From contig JAGTPG010000002.1 in the NCBI GenBank assembly GCA_018195615.1, positions 3,837,501 through 3,901,500 of the forward strand: a stretch of 64,000 nucleotides of DNA. Direction: 5' to 3'. Shown in pieces: positions 29,794 to 39,811 of the stretch. Under the pieces are notes generated by a model that saw nothing but the letters and a program-made list of their open reading frames with translations, had not been told where the DNA came from and ran no database searches. The position numbers and the translations under genes were made by a program. Every line of letters starts with the position of its first letter. Position 1 is the first letter of the stretch. The DNA comes from Streptomyces tuirus. Lineage in GTDB: Bacteria; Actinomycetota; Actinomycetes; Streptomycetales; Streptomycetaceae.

Positions 29794-31027
29794 TTGGCCG
29801 GCACCAGTGGTGGGTCCTTCCGGAGACCGGGGTCGAGCGTGGGGGCCTCGGCCACCGGCCGGGGGCTGGTGCGGCGGCGTCGGCGGCGGTGGGTGCGCTG
29901 GACGGCGTTCGGGGTCACCACCGTCGTCGTGGCGGCCGCGGGAGCCGGATGGGCGATGTACGCGAAGCTCAGCGGGAACATCACCCCGACGAGGCGGCCG
30001 CTGCCGAACTCGCGCGGTACGAGAAGGAGCGGCCCACCTCACTGGTCAAGGACGCGCGGAACATCCTGCTGATCGGGTCGGACTCGCGCGAGGGCGACGA
30101 CAACGCCCGCTACGGACGCGACTTTGGCACCGAGCGGTCCGACACCACGATCCTGCTGCACCTGTCCGCGGGCCGGGGCAGTGCCACCGCCGTCTCCCTG
30201 CCCCGGGACCTGATGGTGAACCTGCCGGGCTGCCGGCGCCCGGACGGCTCCCGCAGCGCGCCGAGGTTCGCCATGTTCAACCAGGCCTTCCAGCTGGGCG
30301 GCTCGGCGTGCACCATCCGGACTGTCGAGAAGCTCACCGACATCCGCGTCGACCACCACGTCGTCGTCGACTTCCACGGCTTCAAGGAGATGGTCGACGC
30401 GGTCGACGGCGTCGAGGTGTGCCTGAAGGAGCCGATCGACGACCGGGCGGCCAAGCTGAGACTGCCCGCCGGACGCGTGACGCTCAACGGCGAGCAGGCC
30501 CTCGGCTACGTCCGCGCCCGCAAGTCGATCGGCGACGGCAGCGACACCGAACGGATGGAGCGGCAGCAACGCTTCCTCGGAGCACTCGTCAACAAGGTAC
30601 GCAGCAATGACGTCCTGCTGAATCCGGTGAAGCTGTATCCCGTGCTGGACGCCGCCACCTCCTCTCTCACAACCGACCCGGATCTGGCGAGCCTTCGCGG
30701 TTTGTACGAACTCGTGCGGGGGCTGCGCGACATCCCCATGGAACAAGTGCAATTCCTGACCGTTCCTCGGCAGTCGTACGCGTACGACGCCAATCGCGAC
30801 CAACTCGTGGAGCCCGAGGCGGACAGGCTGTTCGATCGGCTCCGTACGGACACTCCGGTGGTGGTCGCACGGGACATGCCGCACGGTTCCGCCCCGCTGA
30901 GGCCTGCCGATTCGCATGACGGGTCGTACGGGGATTCGTATGCGGGGCCGTTTGCGAGGCCGGCCGTCACCGTTTCTCCCCACCGACGTTCCGGGGAAAC
31001 ACGGCAGCCGAGGACACCTGTGAGTAA
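29794..31027 (+). CDS. LCP (LytR-CpsA-Psr) family protein 1 (two frame breaks)
   Basis: 411 residues from a TTG start (LAGTSGGSFRRPG) with GGAGGGG eight bases upstream. It needs one C near 29983 and one near 30980; the restored C-terminus is TFRGNTAAEDTCE. A basic N-tail and one membrane helix (about 35-55) lead to the LCP domain outside the membrane: NILLIGSDSREGDDN, DTTILLHLSAGRG, SLPRDLMVNLPGC, GEQALGYVRARKSIGDGSD. LCP enzymes transfer lipid-linked glycopolymers such as teichoic acids onto peptidoglycan; conserved Arg/Asp residues bind the pyrophosphate. No LytR_C domain. First of seven LCP genes here. Confidence 0.88.
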
Positions 31028-31075
31028 AGCGGGCACCAAGGTCGCTCCAAGGCAACGAACTCTTCACCTGAGAAA

Positions 31076-31163
31076 TGGGCGAATTGCCCAGGTGTAGGGA
31101 CGTGGAATGGGTCACCGTCGTCGCTCGGCGTTGAATTAGGCGGTTAGTGTGAGCGATCCGGTG
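31076..31163 (+). promoter_or_regulatory. Conserved leader upstream of LCP2 with inverted repeat
   Basis: Inverted repeat TGGGC-GAATT-GCCCA (31076-31090), flanked by CACCTG and CAGGTG. About 50 bp on is the block GGCGGTTAGTGTGAGC (from 31139). The same arrangement is found upstream of LCP4 (34780-34872). Possibly an operator and promoter; the inverted repeat could also act as terminator for LCP1. Confidence 0.5.
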
Positions 31164-31267
31164 CGCCCGGCTCTGAGGACGGTCCTGAGGTCGCGCACTG
31201 TGTACCGAGACCCGGGCGCCTTGGCGGGGGAAGGCGCCGCGTGCCCCGACGGAGGAAACAGGCAACC

Positions 31268-33037
31268 GTGGACGCGCAAGGCCGTGGGCGGGCGGACGAC
31301 ATCGATCCCGCCGACCAGTGGGTGCTCAATCCGAACACCGGCGAATACGAGCTGCGACTGCCCCCTTCCGCACCGCAGTCGGGTGTTCCCGGGCCCCGCA
31401 GGCCACCGTCCTCGGACACGGGCCCGCCGGCACGCGGCCGCACGGAGGCACGCGGCCGCACGGAGGCACGCGGCCGCACGGAGGCGCCCGGACGGCCGCG
31501 GCCCGGCCGCGCGGTACCGCCGCCGCGCAGGCGGCGCGGTGCGCCGGAGGAGCCGCTGCCCGGGCGGCGCGGGCGCCGGCCGGCCAAGAAGGCGGCGAAG
31601 GGGAAGAAGGTCCTGCTATGGACCGGCGGTGCGATGGCGTTCGTGCTGGTCGCCGGGGCGGGCTCCGCGTACTTCTACATCGAGCACCTGAACGACAACA
31701 TCGCGTCCGTCTCCGACGACGGTGCGAGCACCGGTGGCTTCGAGAAGGACAAGGCCATCAACATCCTGTTGATCGGCACCGACAAGCGCACCGGCAAGGG
31801 CAACGAGAGCTACGGCGACGCGGGCAGCGTCGGGCACGCCGACACCACGATCCTGCTGCACGTCTCCAAGGACCGTTCGAACGCGACCGCGCTGAGCATC
31901 CCGCGTGACCTGATCGTCGATGTGCCGGACTGCCCGACCACGCAGGAGGACGGGTCGCAGAAGGTCATCCCCGGCACCCAGCAGGTCCGCTTCAACACCA
32001 GCCTCGGCCAGGACGGCCGTACGCCCAGCTGCACCATGCGGACCGTGACCGAGCTGACCGGGGTGAAGCCGGACAACTTCATGGTCGCCGACTTCAACGC
32101 GGTCAAGACGCTGACCAGCGCGGTCGGCGGGGTCGAGGTCTGTCTCGGGAAGGACATCGACGACCCGGACTCGCACCTCAAGCTGTCGAAAGGCACGCAC
32201 ACGATCGAGGGCGAGCAGGCGCTGGCGTTCGTGCGCACCCGGCACGCCGTCGGCTTCGGCGGCGACCTGAGCCGGATCGGGCTCCAACAGCAGTTCCTGA
32301 GCGCGCTGATGCGCAAGCTGAAGTCCAACGACACGCTCACCAGCCCCTCGAAGATGCTCGATCTCGCCGAGGCCGGCACGAAGGCGCTGACCGTCGACTC
32401 GCAGCTGGACAGCATCGGCAAGCTGAAGGACCTCGGTCTCGAGCTGGGCAAGCTCAACACCAAGAACCTGACGTTCACCACCACCCCGGTGATCGACAAC
32501 CCGGCGGAGAAGGTCAAGACCACGGTCGTCCTCAACGAGTCGACGGCCCCGCAGGTCTTCGAAATGATCAGGAACGACGTCTCCTTCACCGCGGTCAAGC
32601 AGCAGAAGAAGAAGGAAGCGGCCGCCGTGGCCGCCCGGCTGAAGGGCACCAAGGCCCCGGCCTCCGAGGTCCGGGTGCGGATCCTCAACGGCGGTGCCGT
32701 CGCCGGCAGCGCGCAGGAGACGCTCAGCTGGCTGCAGAACGAGGAGGGCGTGACCAAGTCGGAGAACGCCGGCAACGCGCCCGCCGAGCTGGCGAAGACC
32801 ACGCTCGAGTACGCCCCCGACCAGGCCGACCAGGCCCGCCGCCTCGCCGACATCATGGGCCTGCCCGGGTCCGCGATGAAGCCGGGCGAGAGCGTGGAGA
32901 ACTCCCAGGGGCTGCCCGCGATGACCCTGACCCTCGGCAAGGACTTCAAGGGCGCGGGCACCTCCCAGACCGCTCCGACGAAGGCGCCGGCGGGCGTCGA
33001 CAAGTCCACGGCGGACAAGGTCGAGTGCGCCGAGTGA
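31268..33037 (+). CDS. LCP family protein 2 with LytR_C domain
   Basis: 589 residues from GTG 31268 (VDAQGRGRADDIDPADQWVL), placed 10 bases after GGAGGAA; an in-frame GTG at 31241 is an alternative. An Arg/Pro-rich cytoplasmic tail of about 110 residues has an RGRTEA repeat. Next come one membrane helix (VLLWTGGAMAFVLVAGAG) and the LCP domain (NILLIGTDKRTGKGN, DTTILLHVSKDRSNA, ALSIPRDLIVDVPDC, GEQALAFVRTRHAVGFGGD). The C-terminal LytR_C domain starts VRVRILNGGAVAGSAQE. It is close kin to LCP4 over its whole length, and the pair LCP2-LCP3 mirrors LCP4-LCP5. Intact frame. Confidence 0.92.
   Translation: MDAQGRGRADDIDPADQWVLNPNTGEYELRLPPSAPQSGVPGPRRPPSSDTGPPARGRTEARGRTEARGRTEAPGRPRPGRAVPPPRRRRGAPEEPLPGRRGRRPAKKAAKGKKVLLWTGGAMAFVLVAGAGSAYFYIEHLNDNIASVSDDGASTGGFEKDKAINILLIGTDKRTGKGNESYGDAGSVGHADTTILLHVSKDRSNATALSIPRDLIVDVPDCPTTQEDGSQKVIPGTQQVRFNTSLGQDGRTPSCTMRTVTELTGVKPDNFMVADFNAVKTLTSAVGGVEVCLGKDIDDPDSHLKLSKGTHTIEGEQALAFVRTRHAVGFGGDLSRIGLQQQFLSALMRKLKSNDTLTSPSKMLDLAEAGTKALTVDSQLDSIGKLKDLGLELGKLNTKNLTFTTTPVIDNPAEKVKTTVVLNESTAPQVFEMIRNDVSFTAVKQQKKKEAAAVAARLKGTKAPASEVRVRILNGGAVAGSAQETLSWLQNEEGVTKSENAGNAPAELAKTTLEYAPDQADQARRLADIMGLPGSAMKPGESVENSQGLPAMTLTLGKDFKGAGTSQTAPTKAPAGVDKSTADKVECAE
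31431..31484 (+). repeat. Three perfect 18-bp tandem repeats in LCP2
   Basis: CACGCGGCCGCACGGAGG repeated three times exactly, encoding RGRTEA hexapeptides in the cytoplasmic tail. The paralogue LCP4 lacks it. Confidence 0.9.
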
Positions 33038-33111
33038 CCTGACGGGCCTGAGGTACGTCTCACAGGGCGTACGGCAGGCCTTGTCCGGTGACACGGGGGT
33101 GGGGGAAGCAG

Positions 33112-34763
33112 ATGGCGCGGAGCGGCAGTGTGTACGGGGAGGGGACGAGACGCGGTGCCGTGCCGCGGGTGCCGGTCCAGGGCGACCCCGCCGGGCCGGG
33201 CGGCACGGACGGCCCGGGCGGCCGACGACCATCCCGCCGCGGACGCCGCGTCCTGCGCTGGTCGGCGACGACCCTCTCGGCGCTGATCCTGGGACGGCCG
33301 GCGCCGGCTACCTCTACTACGAGCACCTGAACGGCAACATCCAGAAGGGCGCGCGCAGCAGCGGCGACTCCAAGGCGAGGAAGGCCGCTCCGAACGCGGC
33401 CGGGCAGACGCCCCTGAACATCCTGCTGATCGGCTCCGACAGCCGTGACTCCGACGAGAACGTGAGGCTGGGCGGCGCCCGGAAGGACCGCGGCAACCCG
33501 CCGCTGGGCGATGTGCAGATGCTCATCCACCTGGCCGCGGACCGCAGAAGCGCCTCCGTGGTGAGCATTCCCCGCGACACCCGGGTCGACATACCCAGGT
33601 GCACCGACCCGAAGACCGGGAAGGCGTACCCGCCGGTCAACACGATCATCAACGCCTCGCTGGCCCGTGGCGGCGCGGGCTGCACGCTGGCCACCTGGCA
33701 GAACCTCACCGGGATCTACATCGACCACTGGATGACGATCGACTTCGCCGGCGTGGTGAAGATGGCGGACGCCATCGGCGGGGTCGACGTGTGCGTCAGG
33801 CAGAACGTGTGGGACCGCCCACTGCCCGGCGTGCCCGGTGGCTCGGGCCTGAAGCTGACGGCCGGACACAAGAAGGTCCAGGGCGTGCAGGCGCTCCAGT
33901 GGCTGCGCACCCGCCACGCCTGGGGCAGCGACCCGCTGCGCGCCCGGGCGCAGCACATGTACATGAACTCGATGATCCGCACGCTCAAGGCGCAGAACGT
34001 CTTCACCGACACCGGCCGGCTCACGGACCTGGCCGAGGCGGCCACCAGGTCGCTGCACGTGTCCGAGGAGATCGGCACGGTGAAGAAGCTGTACGACCTG
34101 GGGACGCAGCTGAGGACGGTGCCGACGGACCGCATCACCATGACGACGCTGCCCACGTCCCCGGACCCGGAGGACGCCAACCACCTGGTCCCGGCGGGCG
34201 CCGACGCCGACCGGGTCTGGGCCATGCTCCGCGACGACGTGCCCTTCGACGGCAAGGGCGGGAAGCCGGGCACCGAGAAACCCGCCGGGGCCGCGGACGA
34301 GGCCACGGACCAGGCCACGGGCAAGGCATCCGGGGATCCTGCCGCGGCGGACGACGCGATCGGCGTCCTGGTGCGGAACGCCACGCGCTCCAGCACCCTC
34401 GGTCCGGTCAGCGGGCGCGCGGGCGCCATCGCACAACTGCTCGTGGGCAAGGGATTCACGCAGGCCGCCGCGGACACCTCGCCCGCGGGCTCCGAGGAGC
34501 GGTCCGTGGTGCGCTACCCGAGCGCCGAACTGGCGGGCGACGCGCGGCGCGTCGCCAAGTCGCTCGGCATTCCGGCGAGTTCCGTGCAGCGGTCGACCGA
34601 TGTCACCGGCGTCACGGTCGTCGTGGGCGCCGACTGGCGTACGGGCACGTCCTATCCGAAGCAGGCGACGCCGAAGGCCGGGGACCTGCCCGGAGACGCG
34701 GACGCGCTCAATGGTTCTGACACCGGGAAGTGCATGGACGTGTACGCGCCCTACCGCTGGTAG
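33112..34763 (+). CDS. LCP family protein 3 (frame break near 33292)
   Basis: 550 residues from ATG 33112 (GGGGGAAG four bases before) after restoring one G near 33292. A basic tail and one membrane helix ending GTAGAGYLYYEHLNGNIQ are followed by the LCP domain (NILLIGSDSRDSDEN, DVQMLIHLAADRRSAS, SIPRDTRVDIPRC, VQALQWLRTRHAWGSDPLRA). A C-terminal LytR_C-like domain begins IGVLVRNATRSSTL and ends in a Cys-containing tail, SDTGKCMDVYAPYRW. It is paralogous to LCP5, with the same GGVDVC and DIDHW-type motifs. It begins 75 bp after LCP2, so probably the same operon. Confidence 0.9.
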
Positions 34764-34779
34764 CGATTCACAGCACGGA

Positions 34780-34872
34780 ATTTGGGCTGGATTGCCCAAA
34801 TGTATGGACCTTGAATTTGTCATTCAGCGCACACCGACGTTCAACTGGGCGGATAGTGTGAGCGATCCAGTG
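34780..34872 (+). promoter_or_regulatory. Conserved leader upstream of LCP4 with inverted repeat
   Basis: Inverted repeat ATTTGGGC (34780-34787) / GCCCAAAT (34794-34801), then the block GGCGGATAGTGTGAGC (from 34848). It aligns with the leader of LCP2 along about 95 bp, including GGATTGCCCA and AGTGTGAGCGATCC. The inverted repeat starts 17 bases after the LCP3 stop and may also terminate LCP3. Confidence 0.5.
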
Positions 34873-34950
34873 CTTCTGTGATGACCAAGTACCCGTGCGC
34901 CTTCCGGGGGGAGAGGGCGCCGCGTGCCCCGACGGAGGAAACAAGCGACC

Positions 34951-36646
34951 GTGGACGCGCAACGCCGTGGGCGGGGGAACAGATCGACCCCGCAGACCAG
35001 TGGGTACTCAATCCGAACACCGGCGAATACGAACTGCGACTGACTCCATCCGCAGCGCAGTCGCCGGGCTCGGGGGCGGGCAGAGTCACGGGCGGTCGTA
35101 GTACGGCGCCCCGTACCGAGGTTCCGCCCCAGCGCAGGCGGCGCGGCGCCCCGAGGAGCCGCCGCCGGGGCGGCGCGCCGGGCGACGGCCGGTGCAGCAG
35201 AAGCCCAAGAAGGCGAAGAAGGTACTGATGTGGACCGGCGGCACGATGGCGTTCGTGCTGGTCGGGGTCGGTGCGGCCGGGTACTTCTACCTCCAGCACC
35301 TGGAGGGCAACGTCAGCACGACCGACGTCGGCAGCGCCGGAGCGAGCAACTTCAGCAAGGACGAGGCCTTCAACATCCTCATCATCGGCACGGACAAGCG
35401 CACCGGCGAGGGCAACGAGGGCTACGGCGACAAGGGCAGCTCCGGGCACGCCGACACCACGATCCTGCTGCACGTGTCCGAGGACCGCTCCAACGCGACC
35501 GCGCTCAGCATCCCCCGGGACCTGATCGTGAACATCCCCGACTGCCCGACGAAGCTGGAGGACGGCTCGGAGAAGATCGTCCCGGGGCAGCGGGGCGTCC
35601 GCTTCAACCGGAGCCTCGGCGAGAGCGGCCGGGACCCCGGCTGCGCCATGCGCACGGTGAAGGAGAACACCGGCATCCAGCCCGACCACTTCATGATGGC
35701 CGACTTCAACGCGGTGAAGACACTGACCACCGCGGTGGACGGAGTCGACGTCTGCGTGGAGAAACCGGTCAACGACAAGGAGTCCAAACTCGTCCTGCCC
35801 GCGGGCGAGTCGACGGTCGAGGGCGAGCAGGCCCTCGCGTTCGTCCGCACCCGCAAGAGCTTCGGCAACAGCGGCGACCTCGACCGGATCAAGGTGCAGC
35901 AGCAGTTCCTGGGCTCGCTCATGCGCAAGATGTCCTCCGGTGACACCCTCACCAGCCCGTCCAAGCTGCTGAAGCTGGCCGAGGCCGCCACGGAGGCGCT
36001 GACCGTGGACCGGGCCATCGGCAATGTCGGCACGCTCAAGGACATCGCGCTGGAGCTGAAGAAGGTGCCGACGAAGAACATCAGCTTCGCGACGGTGCCG
36101 GTGGTGGACAACCCGGCGGAGCGGGTGAAGGCGACGGTCGTCCTCGACGAGTCGAAGGCTCCGCAGGTGTTCGACATGATCAAGAACGATGTCTCGTTCA
36201 CCGAGGTCAAGCAGCGGCAGAAGAAGGAGAAGGACGCCGAGGCCGCCCGGCTGAAAGGCACCAAGGCACCGGCCTCCGAGGTCCGGGTGCGGATCCTCAA
36301 CGGCGGGGCCGTCGCCGGCAGCGCGCAGAAGACGCTCCAGTACCTCCAGGTCGAGGAGGGCGTGACCAAGTCCGAGAACGCCGGAAACGCGCCCGCCGAG
36401 CTGGCGAAGACCACGCTCGAGTACGCCCCCGACCAGGCCGGCCAGGCCCGCCGCCTCGCCGACATCATGGGGCTGTCCGGGTCGGCGCTGAAGCCCGGCG
36501 AGAGCGTGACCAACTCCCAGGGCGTGCCCGCCATGACCCTCACCCTCGGCAAGGACTACAAGGGCGCCGGCGTGAAACTCAACGCCCCGGTCGAGGCAGC
36601 GGACGTGGAGAAGTCCACCGCCGACAAGGTGAAGTGCGCGAGTTGA
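34951..36646 (+). CDS. LCP family protein 4 with LytR_C domain, paralogue of LCP2 (two frame breaks)
   Basis: 565 residues from GTG 34951 after restoring one G near 34978 and one C near 35155; upstream GTG 34924 is an alternative. It shares with LCP2 the N-terminal DPADQWVLNPNTGEYELRL, the membrane helix VLMWTGGTMAFVLVGVG, the LCP domain (NILIIGTDKRTGEGNEG, DTTILLHVSEDRSNA, SIPRDLIVNIPDC, GEQALAFVRTRKSFGNSGD) and the LytR_C domain VRVRILNGGAVAGSAQK. Parts of the C-terminal coding DNA are nearly identical to LCP2. Expected role: ligation of glycopolymers to the wall. Confidence 0.9.
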
Positions 36647-36738
36647 CCCGCTGAGGGCAACTGACAGGCCCGTCGTGCGTCTAACAGGAGGCAGGGCGGG
36701 CCTGCTGCATGCGCCGGGGGGCGGGAAGGACCGGGGAA

Positions 36739-38549
36739 GTGACGCAGAGCGGTGTGCGGGAGAACGAAACGCGGCAGGGCGTCCGCGGTGAACCGGGCCC
36801 GGACGAGGCGGAGTCGGCGCCCCGGACGCCGGACGGCGAAGGCGGCACCCCGGACGGCGGAGAGGGCACCCCGGCCGGGGGAGGCGGGTCCCCGGAAAGC
36901 GTGAAGGCCCACGCCGCCGACGCCGCCGATGCCTCCGACGCACCGGCTCCTGGCGTCGAGAAGCCGGCGACCGCCCCCACACCGGCGAAGGACACCGGGC
37001 CCGCCGACCGCGCGAGCGCGCAACCCCCAGCGGCGGCGACGGTGACGGCCGGCGCGGTGCGGGCCGCCCCCGGCGACCGCGGCGGCTGCTGAAGTGGTCC
37101 GCCGCCGTGCTCGCTCTGCTCATACTCGGGACGGCCGGAGCCGGTTACCTCTACTACCGCCAGCTGAACGGCAACATCAAGAAGGACACCCTGAACCTCG
37201 GCGACCACAAGGTCGCCGCTCCGACGCCGAACGCCGCCGGTCAGACCCCGCTGAACATCCTGCTCATCGGCTCCGACGCGCGGGACACGAAGGAGAACCA
37301 GAAACTCGGCGGCGCCCGCGAGACGTTCGGCGCCACACCCCTCGCGGACGTCCAGATGCTGCTGCACCTGTCCGCCGACCGCACCAACATGTCGGTCATC
37401 AGCATGCCCCGCGACACCCTGGTGAAGATCCCGAAGTGCACCGACCCGGACGACGACAAGGTGTACCCGGCGACCCAGGGCCGGACGATGACCAACCAGA
37501 GCCTCGGCCACGGCGGCCCGGGCTGCACCGTGGCCACCTGGCAGGAGCTCACCGGCATCCACATCGACCACTTCATCATGGTCGACTTCGCGGGCGTGGT
37601 GTCGATGGCCGACGCCGTCGGCGGTGTCCCGGTGTGCGTCGACGCCAACATCCACTCCCGCACCTCCGACGGCAAGGGCTCGGGCCTGAAACTGGAGAAG
37701 GGCACCTCCTACATCCAGGGCGAGCAGGCCCTGCAGTGGCTGCGCACCCGCTACGGCTTCGACGACGGCAGCGACCTCGCCCGCGCCAAGGCCCAGCACA
37801 TGTACATGAACGCGTTGGTCCGCCGGCTGCGCGACAACGCCACCCTGAGCAGCCCGAACAAGCTCCGCAGACTGGCCGAGGAGGCCACCCGGGCCATGAC
37901 GGTCGACCCCGGCCTCGACACCGTCATGAAGCTCTACGACCTCAGCGACGAGCTGCGCAAGGTGGAGCCGGAGCGCATCACCATGACCACGATGCCCAAC
38001 CGGTACGTCGGCGCCCGCGTGGAACCCACGGAGGACGCCGAGCAGTTGTTCCGGCTGGTGCGGGAGGACATCGCCCTGGACGGCAAGGACAAGGCGAAGA
38101 AGGCGACCGAGGAGAAGGCCTCCGCGGACCCGGCCGCGGCCGACGACGAGATCCCCGTCCAGGTCCGCAACGGCACGCGCACCGACACCCTGGCGGCGGC
38201 ACGCGGACGCGCGAGCACGGTGACCGGCGTGCTGACGGAGCAGGGCTTCGCCCAGGCCGTCGCCGACACCACCGGCTCGTGGAGCGAGGACCGCACCGTC
38301 GTCCGCTACCCGAGCGCCGACCTGGAGGGCGACGCCCAGCGGGTCGCCGAGGCCCTGGGGATCCCGCTGAGTTCCGTGAAGCGGTCGACCGACGTCTCCG
38401 GCGTCACCCTCGTCGTGGGCGCGGACTGGCGCGAGGGCACGACCTACAAGGCGCCGAAGCGGAACGACAGGACCCCGAAGTCGGCCGACGCGCTCAACGG
38501 CGCGGACGACAAGGCCTGCATGCACGTGAACCCGGCGTTCACCTGGTGA
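36739..38549 (+). CDS. LCP family protein 5, paralogue of LCP3 (frame break near 37081)
   Basis: 603 residues from GTG 36739, eight bases after GGAAGGA; one G is missing near 37080. A long acidic, Pro/Ala/Gly-rich cytoplasmic tail (about 110 residues) is unlike the basic tail of LCP3. After the helix (LALLILGTAGAGYLYYRQLN) come the LCP domain (NILLIGSDARDTKENQK, DVQMLLHLSADRTNMS, SMPRDTLVKIPKC, GEQALQWLRTRYGFDDGSD) and a LytR_C-like domain from IPVQVRNGTRTDTLA, ending KACMHVNPAFTW. Probably co-transcribed with LCP4; terminator at 38604-38628. Confidence 0.9.
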
Positions 38550-38603
38550 CGGGAACGGGCCCTTTCCACACCAGGGGGCCCCGCACCACGGGCCCCACAC
38601 CAC

Positions 38604-38628
38604 GGGCCCTCCCGCACGGGGAGGGCCC
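38604..38628. terminator. Bidirectional hairpin terminator
   Basis: GGGCCCTCCC / GGGAGGGCCC with a 5-nt loop, between the ends of LCP5 (+) and the glycosyltransferase (-). Further GGGCCC-containing copies occur just upstream. Confidence 0.75.
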
Positions 38629-38646
38629 GGAGACGAGCGGTGTGTG

Positions 38647-39684
38647 TCAGCCGGTGGCCGCGTCGGCGCGGACCGCCGGGCGCCGGGACGCGATGACCTT
38701 CTTCGCCAGCGACCGCGGACTGGTCAGGAAGCCCCAGCCCCACGACATGTGCATGGTGGCCAGCGCCACGGGAATCCGCAGCCGCGCCTTCAGCGGCAGC
38801 CCCTTGCCCGCCGGCACCGAGCCGAGGACGATCGCCGCGAGATAACCGCCGGGCACCACGAAACCCCACGGCGTCAGCAGCGCGCCCACCAGGATCCCGG
38901 CCGCGATCGCGCACACGGCGGTCGGCGGGGCGAGGTAGCGCAGGTTGATCGAACCCTCGTGGTAGCGGGCGACGACGTGCCGCCAACGGCCGTAGTCCTT
39001 GTACTGCTTGGCGAGCGCCTTCACACTCGGCCGCGGCCGGTACGACACCCGCAACTCGGGCGAGAACCAGATCAGTCCGCCGGCCTCCCGGATACGGAAG
39101 TTCAGCTCCCAGTCCTGGGCGCGGATGAACTCCACGTTGTAGCCGCCCTGCTGCTCCAGCGCCTCACGCCGGAACACACCGAGGTAGACGGTCTCGGCGG
39201 GGCCTGCCTGGCCACCCGTGTGGAAGACGGCGTTGCCGACACCTATCTTCGAGGTCATCGCGGCGGCGACGGCGTGCTCCCAGTCGTTCTCGCCCTCGGC
39301 GTGCATGATGCCGCCGACGTTCTGCGCGCCGGTCTCCTCCAGGAGCCGTACGGCGGTGGCGATGTAGTTCGGGGAGAGCATGCCGTGCCCGTCGACGCGG
39401 ACGACGATCGGATGGCTCGAGGCGTTGATCGCGGCGTTGAGGGCGGCCGGCGTACGACCTGTCGGGTTCGGGACGGTGTGGATACGCGCGTCTTCGGCCA
39501 CGAGCTCGGCGGCGATCTCGTCCGTGCGGTCCGTGGACGGACCGAGGGCGATCACGACCTCCATCTCGCCGGCGTACTCCTGCGCGAGGATCGCTTGGAC
39601 TGCTCCCCGCAGATGCCGTTCCTCGTTGAGGACGGGCATGATCACAGAAACGGCGGGGAGCCGCACGTCGGGATTGGCGTTCAT
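38647..39684 (-). CDS. Glycosyltransferase family 2 membrane protein
   Basis: 345 residues, MNANPDVRLPAVSVIMPVLN. The GT2 domain (about 10-240) has SVIMPVLNEERHLRGAVQAI, IALGPSTDRTDEIAAELVAE, VRVDGHGMLSPNYI (the D-x-H/D metal motif) and a QDWELNFRIREAGG acceptor motif. Three or four C-terminal membrane segments (YLAPPTAVCAIAAGILVGAL, GGYLAAIVLGSV) anchor it. It resembles succinoglycan-type (ExoA-like) transferases. Surrounded by LCP genes, it probably builds an envelope glycopolymer that LCP proteins attach. Divergent from LCP6. Confidence 0.88.
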   Translation of the reverse strand: MNANPDVRLPAVSVIMPVLNEERHLRGAVQAILAQEYAGEMEVVIALGPSTDRTDEIAAELVAEDARIHTVPNPTGRTPAALNAAINASSHPIVVRVDGHGMLSPNYIATAVRLLEETGAQNVGGIMHAEGENDWEHAVAAAMTSKIGVGNAVFHTGGQAGPAETVYLGVFRREALEQQGGYNVEFIRAQDWELNFRIREAGGLIWFSPELRVSYRPRPSVKALAKQYKDYGRWRHVVARYHEGSINLRYLAPPTAVCAIAAGILVGALLTPWGFVVPGGYLAAIVLGSVPAGKGLPLKARLRIPVALATMHMSWGWGFLTSPRSLAKKVIASRRPAVRADAATG

Positions 39685-39811
39685 AGGGGGCTCACGTTAC
39701 CGCGAACGGGGGACAGCGGTGCGCGCCGCCGGGGCGGTACCGCGGGCCGCAGATCGTATCGGCCTACGGTGTCACGGATCCCACGTACGGCCGCCGTCCG
39801 GAGGTATCCCC

